This document shows positions 1-8,269 of a stretch of 64,000 nucleotides of DNA, one piece after another. The DNA is from Lentzea sp. NEAU-D7 (lineage in GTDB: Bacteria; Actinomycetota; Actinomycetes; Mycobacteriales; Pseudonocardiaceae). Within the stretch, counting starts at the first letter, position 1. Each line of letters begins with the position of its first letter. Position numbers and translations under genes: made by a program. The notes under the pieces are model-generated. The model saw only the letters and a program-made list of their open reading frames with translations. It was not told where the DNA came from and ran no database searches. The stretch covers positions 1-64,000 of the forward strand of contig NZ_JAPJDL010000012.1 of the NCBI RefSeq assembly GCF_026242055.1. The letters are read 5' to 3'.

Positions 1-213
1 TACACGTCCACGCTGTGGTGGGACAAGTGCACGGGACGCAGCGGCGACTTCAGCTCCACCAACCCGTTGTGGCTCGCCAGGTACGCGGCCTCGGTAGGCC
101 CCATGCCCCACAAGTGGCCTTTCCACACCATCTGGCAGCACAGCTCGTCCCCGATCGACCAGAACGTGTTCAGCGGTGGTGCGGACCGGCTCACCGCGCT
201 GGCCACGGGATGA
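1..213 (+). CDS. GH25 lysozyme, C-terminal fragment (5' end outside window)
   Basis: The frame is open from base 1 to a TGA at 211-213, giving the last 70 residues. It shows the C-terminal strand pattern of glycoside hydrolase family 25 muramidases: a W-x-A-R-Y-A segment, then 'TIWQHSSS', then 'DQNVFSGGADRL'. In that family the W-Q-(H/Y)-S and D-x-N-x-F motifs close the TIM-barrel. The catalytic Asp/Glu residues lie upstream of the window and cannot be checked. The family cleaves the beta-1,4 bond between MurNAc and GlcNAc in peptidoglycan and is usually secreted. The next gene starts 3 nt downstream, so the two are probably co-transcribed. Confidence 0.75.
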   Translation, partial: YTSTLWWDKCTGRSGDFSSTNPLWLARYAASVGPMPHKWPFHTIWQHSSSPIDQNVFSGGADRLTALATG

Positions 214-216
214 ACG

Positions 217-1401
217 ATGAACGCCCCAGCGCGAAAGTCCGAACTCCTCCTGCTCGCCTTGCTCGCCGCGGTGTGCGGTGTGTCGTTCACCGTTGAGGCT
301 TCCGTGTCGCACCTCAAGCGGTTCGGGCTCGCCGTCGACGGACTCGAACACGGTTCGGTCTTGAAGACAGCCGCTGTGCTCGCGGTGAGTGTCACCGCTG
401 ACGACCCGGGCACGTTGGACGAAGTGGATGTGTTCATCGACGACGAGCCTGTTCCGACTCGTCGTGAGGGAGACCGGCTGCGGCTGCACGACTTCGAGCC
501 GGTCGAAGGCGTGCACACGCTGCGCGCTCGAGTCCGCGATGCCTCACTGCTGTGGTGGGACGCTGAGGTCGAGCACAACTTCAGGATCGACGACACCGCG
601 CCGTCGCTCACCGTCGATCGGACCGAAGCGGCCGATCCGCGTACGTCGATCACCGTGCGCGGAACGACAAGCGAAGCGGTGCTCGTACGGGTCGGTCAGA
701 GCGCTGCGCGACTGCACGACGGAACCTTCGAAGTGACCGTGCCGTCGGCGGCGACCGTGTTCGTGCAAGCACGCGACACGGCGGGGAACACGACAGGACA
801 GCACGTGACCGTGCCGGTCGTGCGTCCCGCGATGCGGGTTGCGCATCTTGAACCGGGGGAGTGGACGTCACCGCGCTCACGTCAGGCGGTGCTCGCGATG
901 GCCCGCAAGGGCGAGATCGACACCGTCGTGCTCGACGTGAAGGACGAGACCGGCCAGATCCCCTACCTCTCGAACGTCGCGCTGGCCGGTCGGATCGGTG
1001 CGGTCAGCGACCGCTACGACCCGCGGTCAGCCGTGGATCAGCTTCACCGGGCAGGGCTGCGCGCCGTGGCGCGAGTGGTGCCGTTCCGAGACCCCGTGCT
1101 GGCGAAGGCGGCGTGGCACTCCGGGTTGCGGGACCACGCCGCCCGCGACGGCGACCTTGTCTTCACCAACTCGAGCCATCCCGAAGTGCGCGGCTACGTC
1201 GTGGCGCTCGCCCGTGAGGCGGCAGCACTCGGCTTCGACGACGTCCTGCTCGACCACGCCGGAAACGAGCTACCCGCGAGCTTCCTCGCTGAGGCGCGCG
1301 AGGGCGTGCGCGCTGCGGGTGCCTGCCTCGGAGTTGTTTCGACACAGGGCATCGCGAACGTCCCTGCCGACGTTGACTTCGTGACGCCGCCCCTCGGCTG
1401 A
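217..1401 (+). CDS. Secreted DUF4015 putative glycoside hydrolase
   Basis: 394 residues. The N-terminus has a hydrophobic helix (about residues 9-28) typical of a signal peptide or membrane anchor. Residues 40-200 form two beta-rich, Ig-like segments ending in 'DTAGNTTG'. Residues 210-394 match the DUF4015 putative glycosyl hydrolase domain, with 'IDTVVLDVKDETGQIPY', 'YDPRSAVDQLHRAGLRAVAR' and 'LGFDDVLLDH' as TIM-barrel strands. The domain ends soon after 'DVDFVTPPLG', so the far C-terminus is shorter than in many members. The ATG lies 3 nt after the GH25 stop, suggesting a two-gene cell-wall or polysaccharide unit. The substrate is unknown. Confidence 0.75.
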   Translation: MNAPARKSELLLLALLAAVCGVSFTVEASVSHLKRFGLAVDGLEHGSVLKTAAVLAVSVTADDPGTLDEVDVFIDDEPVPTRREGDRLRLHDFEPVEGVHTLRARVRDASLLWWDAEVEHNFRIDDTAPSLTVDRTEAADPRTSITVRGTTSEAVLVRVGQSAARLHDGTFEVTVPSAATVFVQARDTAGNTTGQHVTVPVVRPAMRVAHLEPGEWTSPRSRQAVLAMARKGEIDTVVLDVKDETGQIPYLSNVALAGRIGAVSDRYDPRSAVDQLHRAGLRAVARVVPFRDPVLAKAAWHSGLRDHAARDGDLVFTNSSHPEVRGYVVALAREAAALGFDDVLLDHAGNELPASFLAEAREGVRAAGACLGVVSTQGIANVPADVDFVTPPLG

Positions 1402-1508
1402 CACGTGCGCGGTCCTCGCAGACGTAGTCGAGGGCATGGGCGCCTGGCTCCGTTCCTCGTTCGCAGGACGCGCAGGTCGAACGATCAGTTCGTGAGGAGA
1501 GAATCGTC

Positions 1509-1577
1509 GTGCTGGAGAAGGCTTTTGCCCCGGCCGCGCACCCCGGCAACGAGGATGGGCACGGCTCGGACGGTTGA
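1509..1577 (+). CDS. Possible 22-residue peptide (very tentative)
   Basis: A GTG codon 7-8 nt after a GGAGAG stretch opens a 22-codon frame beginning MLEKAFAPAAHP and ending GHGSDG. The only support is the ribosome binding site and the otherwise gene-free position between a + strand gene ending at 1401 and a - strand gene ending at 1693. I recognise no family. The rest of 1402-1692 shows nothing I can name. Confidence 0.2.
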   Translation: MLEKAFAPAAHPGNEDGHGSDG

Positions 1578-1692
1578 CTCGCGGCACGGCGCATGAGGCC
1601 GTTGACGCACCGGGGCGAGCGGGTGGGCCTGCGCCGTCATGCTGCCGGTGACCGCGAAACAGCGGTGGAATCCGATCGTCCGAGGCGGCACG

Positions 1693-1857
1693 TCACCGGC
1701 AGATGCAACCGCGGGACAGTGCGGAGGCTGCGGTGGCGGTGCAGTAGCGAACGCCGAGCGGGTCGTGCTCGTGCCACGGGTGAGGGCACACGGCGCAGGC
1801 GCCGGCGCTGTCGGAGTGGTCGGCGAGTTCGGTGGTGTGCAGCTCAGAGACGGGCAT
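1693..1857 (-). CDS. RGCVC-type Cys/His mini-protein
   Basis: 54 residues with the spaced pattern H-x(7)-C-x-V-C-x-H-P-x(2)-H-x-H-D, then R-Y-C-x-A-T, and a C-terminal RGCIC. This is the organisation of the small actinobacterial 'RGCVC family', with Ile in place of the second Val. The Cys/His spacing suggests metal binding, which is inferred. The ATG at 1857 lies inside the last codons of the upstream dehydrogenase gene (14-nt overlap), so translation is probably coupled and the two may work together. No function is established for the family. Confidence 0.75.
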   Translation of the reverse strand: MPVSELHTTELADHSDSAGACAVCPHPWHEHDPLGVRYCTATAASALSRGCICR

Positions 1858-2980
1858 GCGGGTACTCCGATGATCGGTGCTGGAACGAGAGGATGCGCGG
1901 GTTGACGATGGTCCCGTCGCGGATCTCGACGGCGCGCCGGAGGATGTCGCTGGAGTCCCAGGCGCCGGTGAGCACCGGACGCAGGTGGGGGAGCAGTGCC
2001 TCGCTGATCTCCCAGGTCGCCGAGTTCCACAGGTAGGACGGGCTGTGGTCCACGCCGTAGTAGCGCACGTGGTCGCCCACCAGGAAGTCCGGTTCGGTGA
2101 ACGTGGTGGGACGCGCCCATTCGAAGCCCATGCCCGCGTCGCAGGAGACGTCCACGACGAGCGTTCCCGGGGCCACGGTGGACAGATCGGCGTTGGTGAG
2201 GAACGTCAGCGGTGCGTCCGTGTCCTGGAGCACGCAGTTGACGATGACGTCGTGTTCCGCGAGGAACCCGGCCAGCGGCACGCGCCCTTCCTCGGTGAAG
2301 GCGTGGCTGCGATCCGGATCGGCGGCGTCGTGGTCGAAGTGGACGATCCGCGCGGAGTGGATCGGCGCGCTGACGGCGGTGACGCCCCGGTTCGTGAGGA
2401 CGGTGACCTCGTGCACCCCATGGGCGTTGAGCGCCGTCACGGCGCCTCGTGCGGTCGCGCCGAAGCCGATCACGACGGCGCGCAGCCGCCGCCCGTAGTC
2501 GCCGGTCGAGCCGTTGAGCTGCAGGGCGTGCAGCACCGAGCAGTAGCCGGCGAGCTCGTTGTTCTTGTGGAAGACGTGCAGGCTGAACGAACCGTCGGAG
2601 GTCCAGTGGTTCATCGCCTCGAAGGCGATGAGCGTCAGCCGCCGTTCCACGGCGAGCTGCGTCAGTTTCTCGTCCTGCACGCAGTGCGGCCAGCCCCACA
2701 GCACCTGACCTTCGCGCAGTTGCGCGATGTCGTCGGCGAGTGGTTTGAGCAGCAGGACGACATCGCATTCCGCGATGAGTTCCTCGCGCGTGCGCAGCCC
2801 CGCTACGGAGGCCGCGAGTTGCTCGTCGGAAATGCCGAAGCTTTCTCCGTAGCCGTGTTCGAGGTAGATCTGGCCGCGGAGGTCCGCGTCGATCCGGTCC
2901 AGGTGCAGCGGGTGCAGGGGAAGCCGGCGTTCGTTCTCCTTGTGGGTCTGCGCGATGACTCCGAGGCTGAGCTGGTCCAC
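1844..2980 (-). CDS. AlaDH/PNT-family dehydrogenase, N5-(carboxyethyl)ornithine synthase-like
   Basis: 378 residues from a GTG start preceded by GAGGAACAGGA. The N-terminal domain carries the AlaDH/PNT signature 'HKENERRLPLHP' (about residues 12-23). The C-terminal half has a Rossmann nucleotide site 'VIGFGATARGAV' near residue 180. Size and sequence are closest to N5-(1-carboxyethyl)ornithine synthases and related alanine dehydrogenase or saccharopine dehydrogenase-like enzymes, which reductively join pyruvate to an amino group or the reverse. The exact substrate cannot be read from the sequence. The frame stays open further upstream, but that extension lacks family similarity. The gene overlaps the RGCVC-type gene. 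Confidence 0.7.
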   Translation of the reverse strand: MDQLSLGVIAQTHKENERRLPLHPLHLDRIDADLRGQIYLEHGYGESFGISDEQLAASVAGLRTREELIAECDVVLLLKPLADDIAQLREGQVLWGWPHCVQDEKLTQLAVERRLTLIAFEAMNHWTSDGSFSLHVFHKNNELAGYCSVLHALQLNGSTGDYGRRLRAVVIGFGATARGAVTALNAHGVHEVTVLTNRGVTAVSAPIHSARIVHFDHDAADPDRSHAFTEEGRVPLAGFLAEHDVIVNCVLQDTDAPLTFLTNADLSTVAPGTLVVDVSCDAGMGFEWARPTTFTEPDFLVGDHVRYYGVDHSPSYLWNSATWEISEALLPHLRPVLTGAWDSSDILRRAVEIRDGTIVNPRILSFQHRSSEYPHARL

Positions 2981-3297
2981 GTGTGTCCTGTTCCTCGATG
3001 GTGGCGACCGCGGTTCAGGCGAGCCGGCCCACGCTGCCGCCTGACGGGGAGAATCAGGCCATTTGTGGAAAGGATCGAGGAGGCCGTCGGAAGAGCGGCA
3101 CTTTCTCCTCCATGCTACATGCGCCGGTGGCATTTTTGATCGATTTTGCGTGATGGGAAAATTTGGCAGTTCTTCCTGAGGATGAACCGGGTCGATTCGT
3201 TTTCCGATCAGCCGGACATCCGGTCGGCGAATCGGGTCGCGCCCATCGGCCAACGGCGCGAGGGAGCGCTTCCACCGGTCTGCGATCATGCTGCGCC
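2981..3297. other. Divergent intergenic region
   Basis: 317 nt between the divergent dehydrogenase (-) and DUF1963 (+) genes. The stretch around 3110-3180 is clearly richer in A and T than its surroundings and probably contains promoter elements for one or both genes. I see no strong palindrome or RNA gene. Confidence 0.4.
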
Positions 3298-4173
3298 ATG
3301 GATCGTCATGAGCAGTTCCGCAGCGCGGCAGTCGATCGAGGCATTCCGCACGACGAGGCCGACGCGTTCGCCGACCAGCTCCGGTTCGCGATCTGGGCGG
3401 GTCCGGGCGGTGCCGGGGACGAAGTCGCCGGCCAGTTCGGCGGGCTTCCCGAGTTACCGGTGGGCGTGAAGTGGCCGGGTGGCGACTACCCGTTGCCGTT
3501 CATCGGTTCCGTCGACTGCGCGGCTCTTCCGCGGGCCGAGGGGCTCGACCTGCCGGCGGACGGATCGCTGCTGTTCTTCCTGCACCACGAGGAGGACATG
3601 GAAGAACATCCCACCACCGAGTTCTCGCGGGTCGTCCACGTCCCGGCGGGCACGGAGACGGCGCCACCGCCTCCCGGCCACGACACCAGGACGTACTTCC
3701 ACGAGAACATCCCGTTCGTCACGCCCGAGCGCCGGCTCACCGCGTGGGTGCGGCCGGTGCTGCCGGACTGGATCCGGGAGCGCGACGTCGAGCACGAGCC
3801 GGACACCGTGAAACGGTTGTTCGGCGAGCTCAAGCACATCGAGCAGTTGTGCGAGCTCGTCGACGAACTCTGGCCGGACCAGGACCGCTTCTGCCTGCTC
3901 CGCCTCGGCGGGTACTGCCGGGAGATCGGCGGCCAGGACGGCCCGTGGTCGCAGATGGCGTTCGACGACGTCAGGAGCCGGCAGGCGGAGTCGCAGGAGG
4001 AGCGCTTCCGCCTGCGGCGCGAGGCGGCGTACCGGTTGAGCCGGGAATGGGTGCCGCTCGCCCAGTTCCCCACGCCGAGCGAGGTCTACTGCGGATGCTT
4101 CCTGATCCCGCGCGATGATCTCGCCGCGCGGCGCTTCGACCAGATGCGTTCGTTCACCATGTTCACCGAATAG
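3298..4173 (+). CDS. DUF1963 (YwqG-like) protein
   Basis: 291 residues. The features are typical of the DUF1963/YwqG family: 'FGGLPELPVGVKWPGG', the strand 'LPFIGSVDCAALP', a 'GSLLFFLHHEED' strand, and a late 'LLRLGGYCREIGGQDGP' segment. The family is widespread, mostly cytosolic, and without a demonstrated activity. No signal peptide is present. The gene stands alone between the divergent dehydrogenase and a Zur-type regulated GTPase gene. Confidence 0.75.
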   Translation: MDRHEQFRSAAVDRGIPHDEADAFADQLRFAIWAGPGGAGDEVAGQFGGLPELPVGVKWPGGDYPLPFIGSVDCAALPRAEGLDLPADGSLLFFLHHEEDMEEHPTTEFSRVVHVPAGTETAPPPPGHDTRTYFHENIPFVTPERRLTAWVRPVLPDWIRERDVEHEPDTVKRLFGELKHIEQLCELVDELWPDQDRFCLLRLGGYCREIGGQDGPWSQMAFDDVRSRQAESQEERFRLRREAAYRLSREWVPLAQFPTPSEVYCGCFLIPRDDLAARRFDQMRSFTMFTE

Positions 4174-4332
4174 GGGCTCGCGACGCTGAGGGGGAGCGGC
4201 AGCGTCCCGAACAGGTCCCACGCCGACAGCACCACGATGAACGTCCCGGCGATCGCGAGACCGGCCATCACAACGTGCCGTGCGCGGCGGGCCAACGCCA
4301 CCACGGCCGGGGCCACGGCGCGTGCGGTCTGC

Positions 4333-4353
4333 TGAACATGATTATCATGTGCA
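4333..4353. promoter_or_regulatory. Probable Zur box overlapping the promoter of the COG0523 GTPase gene
   Basis: Contains the perfect 7-1-7 palindrome ACATGAT-T-ATCATGT (4336-4350). The flanks extend it to a 21-bp TGAA-N-ATGAT-N2-TCAT-type site with about four mismatches to the actinobacterial Zur consensus. TATCAT at 4343-4348 can serve as a -10 hexamer, which would start the transcript at the ATG (4355) itself. Confidence 0.65.
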
Positions 4354-4354
4354 T

Positions 4355-5491
4355 ATGTTCAGGCGCACTCCGGTCACCGTGCTGTCCGGCTTCCTCGGCT
4401 CGGGCAAGACGACGTTGCTCAACCACGTGCTCGCCAACCGGGAAGGCCGGCGCGTGGCGGTGATCGTCAACGACATGAGCGAGATCAACATCGACGCCGC
4501 CCTGGTCGCGGGCCAGGGGAGCCTCGACCGCACGCAGGAGCGTCTGGTCGAGCTGACGAACGGCTGCATCTGCTGCACGTTGCGGGAGGACCTGCTCGAC
4601 AGCGTCGGCGAGCTGGCGCGCTCGGGCCGGTACGACACGATCCTCGTCGAGTCCACCGGCATCTCGGAGCCGATGCCGGTGGCCGCGACCTTCGACTGGA
4701 CGTTCGCGGACGGCACGAGCCTGTCCGACCACGCGCGGCTGGACACGATGGTGACCCTGGTGGACGCGGCGGGTTTCCTGCGCGAACTGACCACCGGCGA
4801 CCACCTGGCCGAGCGCGACCTAGCCGCCGCCGAGTCCGACGAGCGCACGATCTCGGACCTGCTGGCCGACCAGGTCGAGTTCGCGGACGTGCTGGTGGTC
4901 AACAAGACCGACCTCGTGACCGGCGAACAGCTCGCGACGCTCGACGCCGTGCTGCGCAGGATGAACCCGGCCGCCCGCCTGCTGCACACGCGGCACGGCG
5001 TCGTCGATCTGGCCGAGGTGCTCGACACCGGTCGCTACGACCCGGTCACCGCCGCACAGGCCCCCGGCTGGGCCCAGGAACTGGCGGGCACCGGCCACGT
5101 CCCGGAGACCGAGGAGTACGGCATCCGCTCGGTCGCGTTCCGCGCGGCGCGGCCGTTCCACCCCGCACGCCTGATGACGGCACTGGCCGACTGGGACGGC
5201 GTGTTGCGCAGCAAGGGCTTCTGCCACATCGCGAGCCGCCCCGAGGTGCTCGCGGTGTGGTCACAGGCAGGCCCGAACCTCACCCTCGAACCGGGGCAGC
5301 TGCTGGACACCCCGCAGGGCCGCCAGGAACTGGTCTTCATCGGCGTCGGCCTCGACCTCGACGAACCACGCCGCCGCCTGGAGCCGGCGCTGCTGACCGA
5401 CGAGGAGTTCGAGGCCGGTCCGGCGCACTGGCGCGCGCTGGAGGACCCGCTGCCGGAATGGGACCTCGCCGACCTGCACGAGCACGCCTGA
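4355..5491 (+). CDS. COG0523/CobW-family GTPase, zinc-starvation metallochaperone type
   Basis: 378 residues. Walker A GFLGSGKT is at residues 12-19, the family metal-binding motif CICC at 71-74 ('[11 protein letters not shown]'), 'ESTGISEP' follows as the switch II/Walker B region, and 'VVNKTDL' gives base specificity. The C-terminal CobW_C domain includes '[16 protein letters not shown]'. Members controlled by Zur (ZigA/ZagA/YciC type) move zinc to client enzymes during starvation, and the palindrome just upstream supports that assignment over B12 or nitrile-hydratase maturation roles. The ATG at 4355 was chosen because the box and -10 lie immediately before it. A frame extension upstream would run through the operator. 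Confidence 0.85.
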   Translation: MFRRTPVTVLSGFLGSGKTTLLNHVLANREGRRVAVIVNDMSEINIDAALVAGQGSLDRTQERLVELTNGCICCTLREDLLDSVGELARSGRYDTILVESTGISEPMPVAATFDWTFADGTSLSDHARLDTMVTLVDAAGFLRELTTGDHLAERDLAAAESDERTISDLLADQVEFADVLVVNKTDLVTGEQLATLDAVLRRMNPAARLLHTRHGVVDLAEVLDTGRYDPVTAAQAPGWAQELAGTGHVPETEEYGIRSVAFRAARPFHPARLMTALADWDGVLRSKGFCHIASRPEVLAVWSQAGPNLTLEPGQLLDTPQGRQELVFIGVGLDLDEPRRRLEPALLTDEEFEAGPAHWRALEDPLPEWDLADLHEHA

Positions 5492-5574
5492 CGACTGTCC
5501 CGCCGACCGTGCCGCACATGCAGGGCTGGGCGATCGTGCCCGCCACTGCCGAAACGGCCGGAGCTGATGGGGCG

Positions 5575-5594
5575 ATACCCCCATGAGGGGGAAC
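5575..5594. promoter_or_regulatory. G-tract palindrome resembling a CsoR-type operator
   Basis: ATACCCCC-ATGA-GGGGGAAC lies 23 nt before the start of the sialidase-like gene. Perfect C5/G5 arms flanked by an ATA half recall CsoR-family operators (TACCC...GGGTA). It could also be a simple RNA hairpin in the leader. No CsoR gene is present in the window. Confidence 0.3.
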
Positions 5595-5616
5595 GTGGAC
5601 ATGCGGAGGTACCCCT

Positions 5617-7110
5617 ATGCATGCGACCAGACGGCTCACCGCAGCGGCGGCAGTCGTCCCCCTGATCCTCTTGAGCACGGCCCCCGGGGCTTCGGCCGCT
5701 CCCTTCTCGCTGAGCGTGGATGTGCTGGTCAACGGCGCGTCGACGCTCACGGCCTGCCCCTACGGCGCGTCGGCGGACTTCGCCGAGGCCTACGACGACA
5801 CCGAGGTCGAACCGCAGGTCGCGGTCAACCCGGTCAACCCGGACGAGATGATCGGCGCGACCCAGCAGGACCGGTGGCCGGACGGCGGCGCGCGCGGCCT
5901 GTCGTCGTGGATCACCCACGACGGCGGTGCGAACTGGACCAAGCTGCCGGACGTGCCGTGGAGCGGCTGCCAGGGAGGCCCGACCCGGTTCGGCCGGGTC
6001 ACGGACCCGTGGGTGACCTACGACAAGGTGGGCAACGCCTACTTCATCGGCCAGCCGATCGACTCGGCCGCGCTGGGCCTGTCCGCCATCGCGGTCACGA
6101 GCTTCGACCGCGCCACTGGCGCCTGGCGTCCGCCGCAGATCATCCAGGAGGACTCCGGCGACCGGGGCGTCTTCAACGACAAGGTCTCCATCACCGGCGA
6201 TCCGACCCGTCCCGGCCACGCGTACGCGACGTGGATCCGCGGCAGCTATCCCAGCGACGGCAGGCAGCACCCGGTCGCGGACCTGCACTCGTTCGCCTAC
6301 CGCGGGAAGCCGATGTTCTCCCGGACGACCGACGGCGGGCTCACGTGGTCCACGCCGGTGCCGATGCGCGACTCGAACGCCTACTTCCAGGGCAACCAGA
6401 TCGCGGTCGGCCCGGACGGCACGCTGTACAACGTCGCCGCGAACCTCTTCACCGGCGCGGGGCTCAACGACAGGGGCGTCTACATGGGCGTCATGACCTC
6501 CCGGGACGCCGGGCTGCACTGGTCGGCGCCCGCGCAGATCGCACCCATCCGGTTCGCGCCGCTGGTCGTGCCCGACAACGGCTTCCCGATCCGCGCCGAG
6601 GACTACCTGCCCGACATCGCGGTCGACATGACCACCGGCGCGATCTACGTCGTGTGGGCCGACGGGCTGGGCACCGCCGTGAACAGGGTCGTCCTGGCGC
6701 GCTCCACCGACGGCGGACGGCACTGGAGCGGACCCGCCGTGGTCGCCACCGGCGGCCCGGGGGTGCAGTCCTACAACCACGCGATCGACGTGTCGGACAC
6801 CGGCACGGTCACCCTGACCTACTGGGACGACCGGAACAACGTGCTCGGTGACGGCATCGCGACCACCGACGTCTGGGTCCGCCACTCGCACGACGGCACC
6901 CGCACGTGGGAACCCGAACAGCGGCTGCACGGGCCGTTCGACCACTACCGGGCGCCGATCTCGTACTTCGCGCCCGGAGACCCGCGAGGCCTGTTCCTCG
7001 GCGACTACATGGGACTGGAGACGATCTCGGGCAACGACGTCATCGCGTTCTTCACCTCCACCGCCAGCGACGGAGCCGACGTCCGCGCCGTCCGGTTGAA
7101 CCACGGCTGA
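5617..7110 (+). CDS. Secreted sialidase-like BNR/Asp-box glycosidase
   Basis: 497 residues with a cleavable signal peptide (MHATRRLTAA...GASAAP, cut near residue 28). Five Asp-box motifs of the S-x-D-x-G-x-x-W kind mark a six-bladed beta-propeller: THDGGANW, TTDGGLTW, SRDAGLHW, STDGGRHW and SHDGTRTW. This fits the exo-alpha-sialidase-like superfamily. The classical FRIP arginine motif near the N-terminus is not evident, so true sialidase activity is uncertain and another propeller glycosidase is possible. The ATG follows GCGGAGG. The gene is convergent with the MerR gene only 7 nt away. Confidence 0.75.
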   Translation: MHATRRLTAAAAVVPLILLSTAPGASAAPFSLSVDVLVNGASTLTACPYGASADFAEAYDDTEVEPQVAVNPVNPDEMIGATQQDRWPDGGARGLSSWITHDGGANWTKLPDVPWSGCQGGPTRFGRVTDPWVTYDKVGNAYFIGQPIDSAALGLSAIAVTSFDRATGAWRPPQIIQEDSGDRGVFNDKVSITGDPTRPGHAYATWIRGSYPSDGRQHPVADLHSFAYRGKPMFSRTTDGGLTWSTPVPMRDSNAYFQGNQIAVGPDGTLYNVAANLFTGAGLNDRGVYMGVMTSRDAGLHWSAPAQIAPIRFAPLVVPDNGFPIRAEDYLPDIAVDMTTGAIYVVWADGLGTAVNRVVLARSTDGGRHWSGPAVVATGGPGVQSYNHAIDVSDTGTVTLTYWDDRNNVLGDGIATTDVWVRHSHDGTRTWEPEQRLHGPFDHYRAPISYFAPGDPRGLFLGDYMGLETISGNDVIAFFTSTASDGADVRAVRLNHG

Positions 7111-7117
7111 CCGCTCG

Positions 7118-7954
7118 TCAGCCGTCCGCGAGGTCCTGTCCGAGCAGTTGTCCCGCGCGCTCCATGCAGCGCACCCGTGCGGGAGAGAAGTCGTACGGCA
7201 TCTTGGTGAACGCCTCGTAAGCGCTCATCAGCCTGTCCTGCTCGCCATCCAGTTCGTCGTCCATTTTGAACAGCTCCTCTTCGGCGGTGTCCAGTCCGGC
7301 GGCCTGGATGGCCTGCTCCACGGCTTTGCAGTGGGCGAATCGCTCTCTCGCGAGCTGTTCGACCCGTGGGTCGTCCGGCTCGACGCCGTCGTCGAGGGCC
7401 GCCTCGGCCGCGTCGAGCCGGTCGTCCTCCGCCCGCAGTCCGGGGTGGGTCGCCAGGACGATGAACGTGCTGGCCTGGACCGCGGCGGCCTGCGGGCCGA
7501 AGATCCGTTCCGTGACCATCAAGGTGTCGAGGTCGGACGTGCGCAGCGCGCCCGCGGGCAGGTGCTTGAGCCGTTCCGCCACCAGGTCCGACAGCAGCCC
7601 CAGCGGGCTGCCCACGGCTCGCAGGCGCCGGACGATCTCGCGCTGACGCCTGATGTCGGCCTCCTGGGCGGCCAGGCTCTCCTCCAGGCGGCTCAGGCTC
7701 TCCTCGACGTCGAGGGGCTCGTCGAAGGCCGCCCGCATGTCGTCGAGCCTGATGCCGGCGTCCGCCATCCTGCGGATCCACAACAGGCGGATCATGTCGT
7801 CGTAGCCGTAGCGGCGGCGTCCGTCCCCGCCCCGCTCGGGCTCCTGGAGAAGCCCGATGTGGTGGTAGTGGCGGATGGCGCGCGGGGTCGTTCCGGCGAA
7901 GGCGGCGGCGTCACCGATCTTGACCCGGCGGGGAGGCGTGAAGGAGAGGTGCAT
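7118..7954 (-). CDS. MerR-family transcriptional regulator
   Basis: 278 residues from an ATG at 7954, downstream of GGAGGCGTGAAGGAG-like sequence on the coding strand. The N-terminus is a MerR winged helix: 'VKIGDAAAFAGTTPRAIRHYHHIGLL', then 'GRRRYGYDDMIRLLWIRRMADAGI'. A long helical dimerisation region ('ESLSRLEESLAAQEADIRRQREIVRRLRA') follows, then an alpha-helical C-terminal domain of about 150 residues of unknown ligand. MerR proteins twist overlong promoter spacers to activate. A palindrome 26 nt upstream of its start suggests autoregulation. No obvious effector gene is adjacent. Confidence 0.85.
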   Translation of the reverse strand: MHLSFTPPRRVKIGDAAAFAGTTPRAIRHYHHIGLLQEPERGGDGRRRYGYDDMIRLLWIRRMADAGIRLDDMRAAFDEPLDVEESLSRLEESLAAQEADIRRQREIVRRLRAVGSPLGLLSDLVAERLKHLPAGALRTSDLDTLMVTERIFGPQAAAVQASTFIVLATHPGLRAEDDRLDAAEAALDDGVEPDDPRVEQLARERFAHCKAVEQAIQAAGLDTAEEELFKMDDELDGEQDRLMSAYEAFTKMPYDFSPARVRCMERAGQLLGQDLADG

Positions 7955-7979
7955 CGCGAGCGGGGCCTTTCGTGCTGTG

Positions 7980-7993
7980 GTCCTTCGAAGGAC
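7980..7993. promoter_or_regulatory. Perfect 14-bp palindrome, likely MerR operator
   Basis: GTCCTTCGAAGGAC is self-complementary over 14 bp, 26 nt before the merR-type start codon. The same divergent region holds two closely spaced GTGCAC palindromes (8080-8085 and 8090-8095) and an inverted pair GGGTGATC / GATCACCC (8107-8114 and 8133-8140). Confidence 0.5.
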
Positions 7994-8269
7994 ATCACAT
8001 GCCGCTGCGTCAGGTGCAACACCGACCGCGTGGACTGAAACGATCATTCCCGGACTCGAACGGACATCGGCGAACGCGAGTGCACATAAGTGCACAACTC
8101 GTCGGCGGGTGATCACTCAGCACGACGGTACCGATCACCCATCGTGACAAGCGGTGTCGTCGAATGGGAGCGGTCTCGTTCGATTCTGTGCGAAGCGGGA
8201 ATTTCGGTTGAGCCGGGAGGCTCCGCCGTACGTACTCCCGATCATGCACGGCATGAACGAGGAGGACTA

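Noticed and set aside
4086..4316. Reverse-strand frame with a hydrophobic stretch ([20 protein letters not shown])
   Set aside because: It overlaps the 3' end of the DUF1963 gene by about 90 nt, lacks a ribosome binding site and has no family resemblance. At most it is a membrane-gene remnant.
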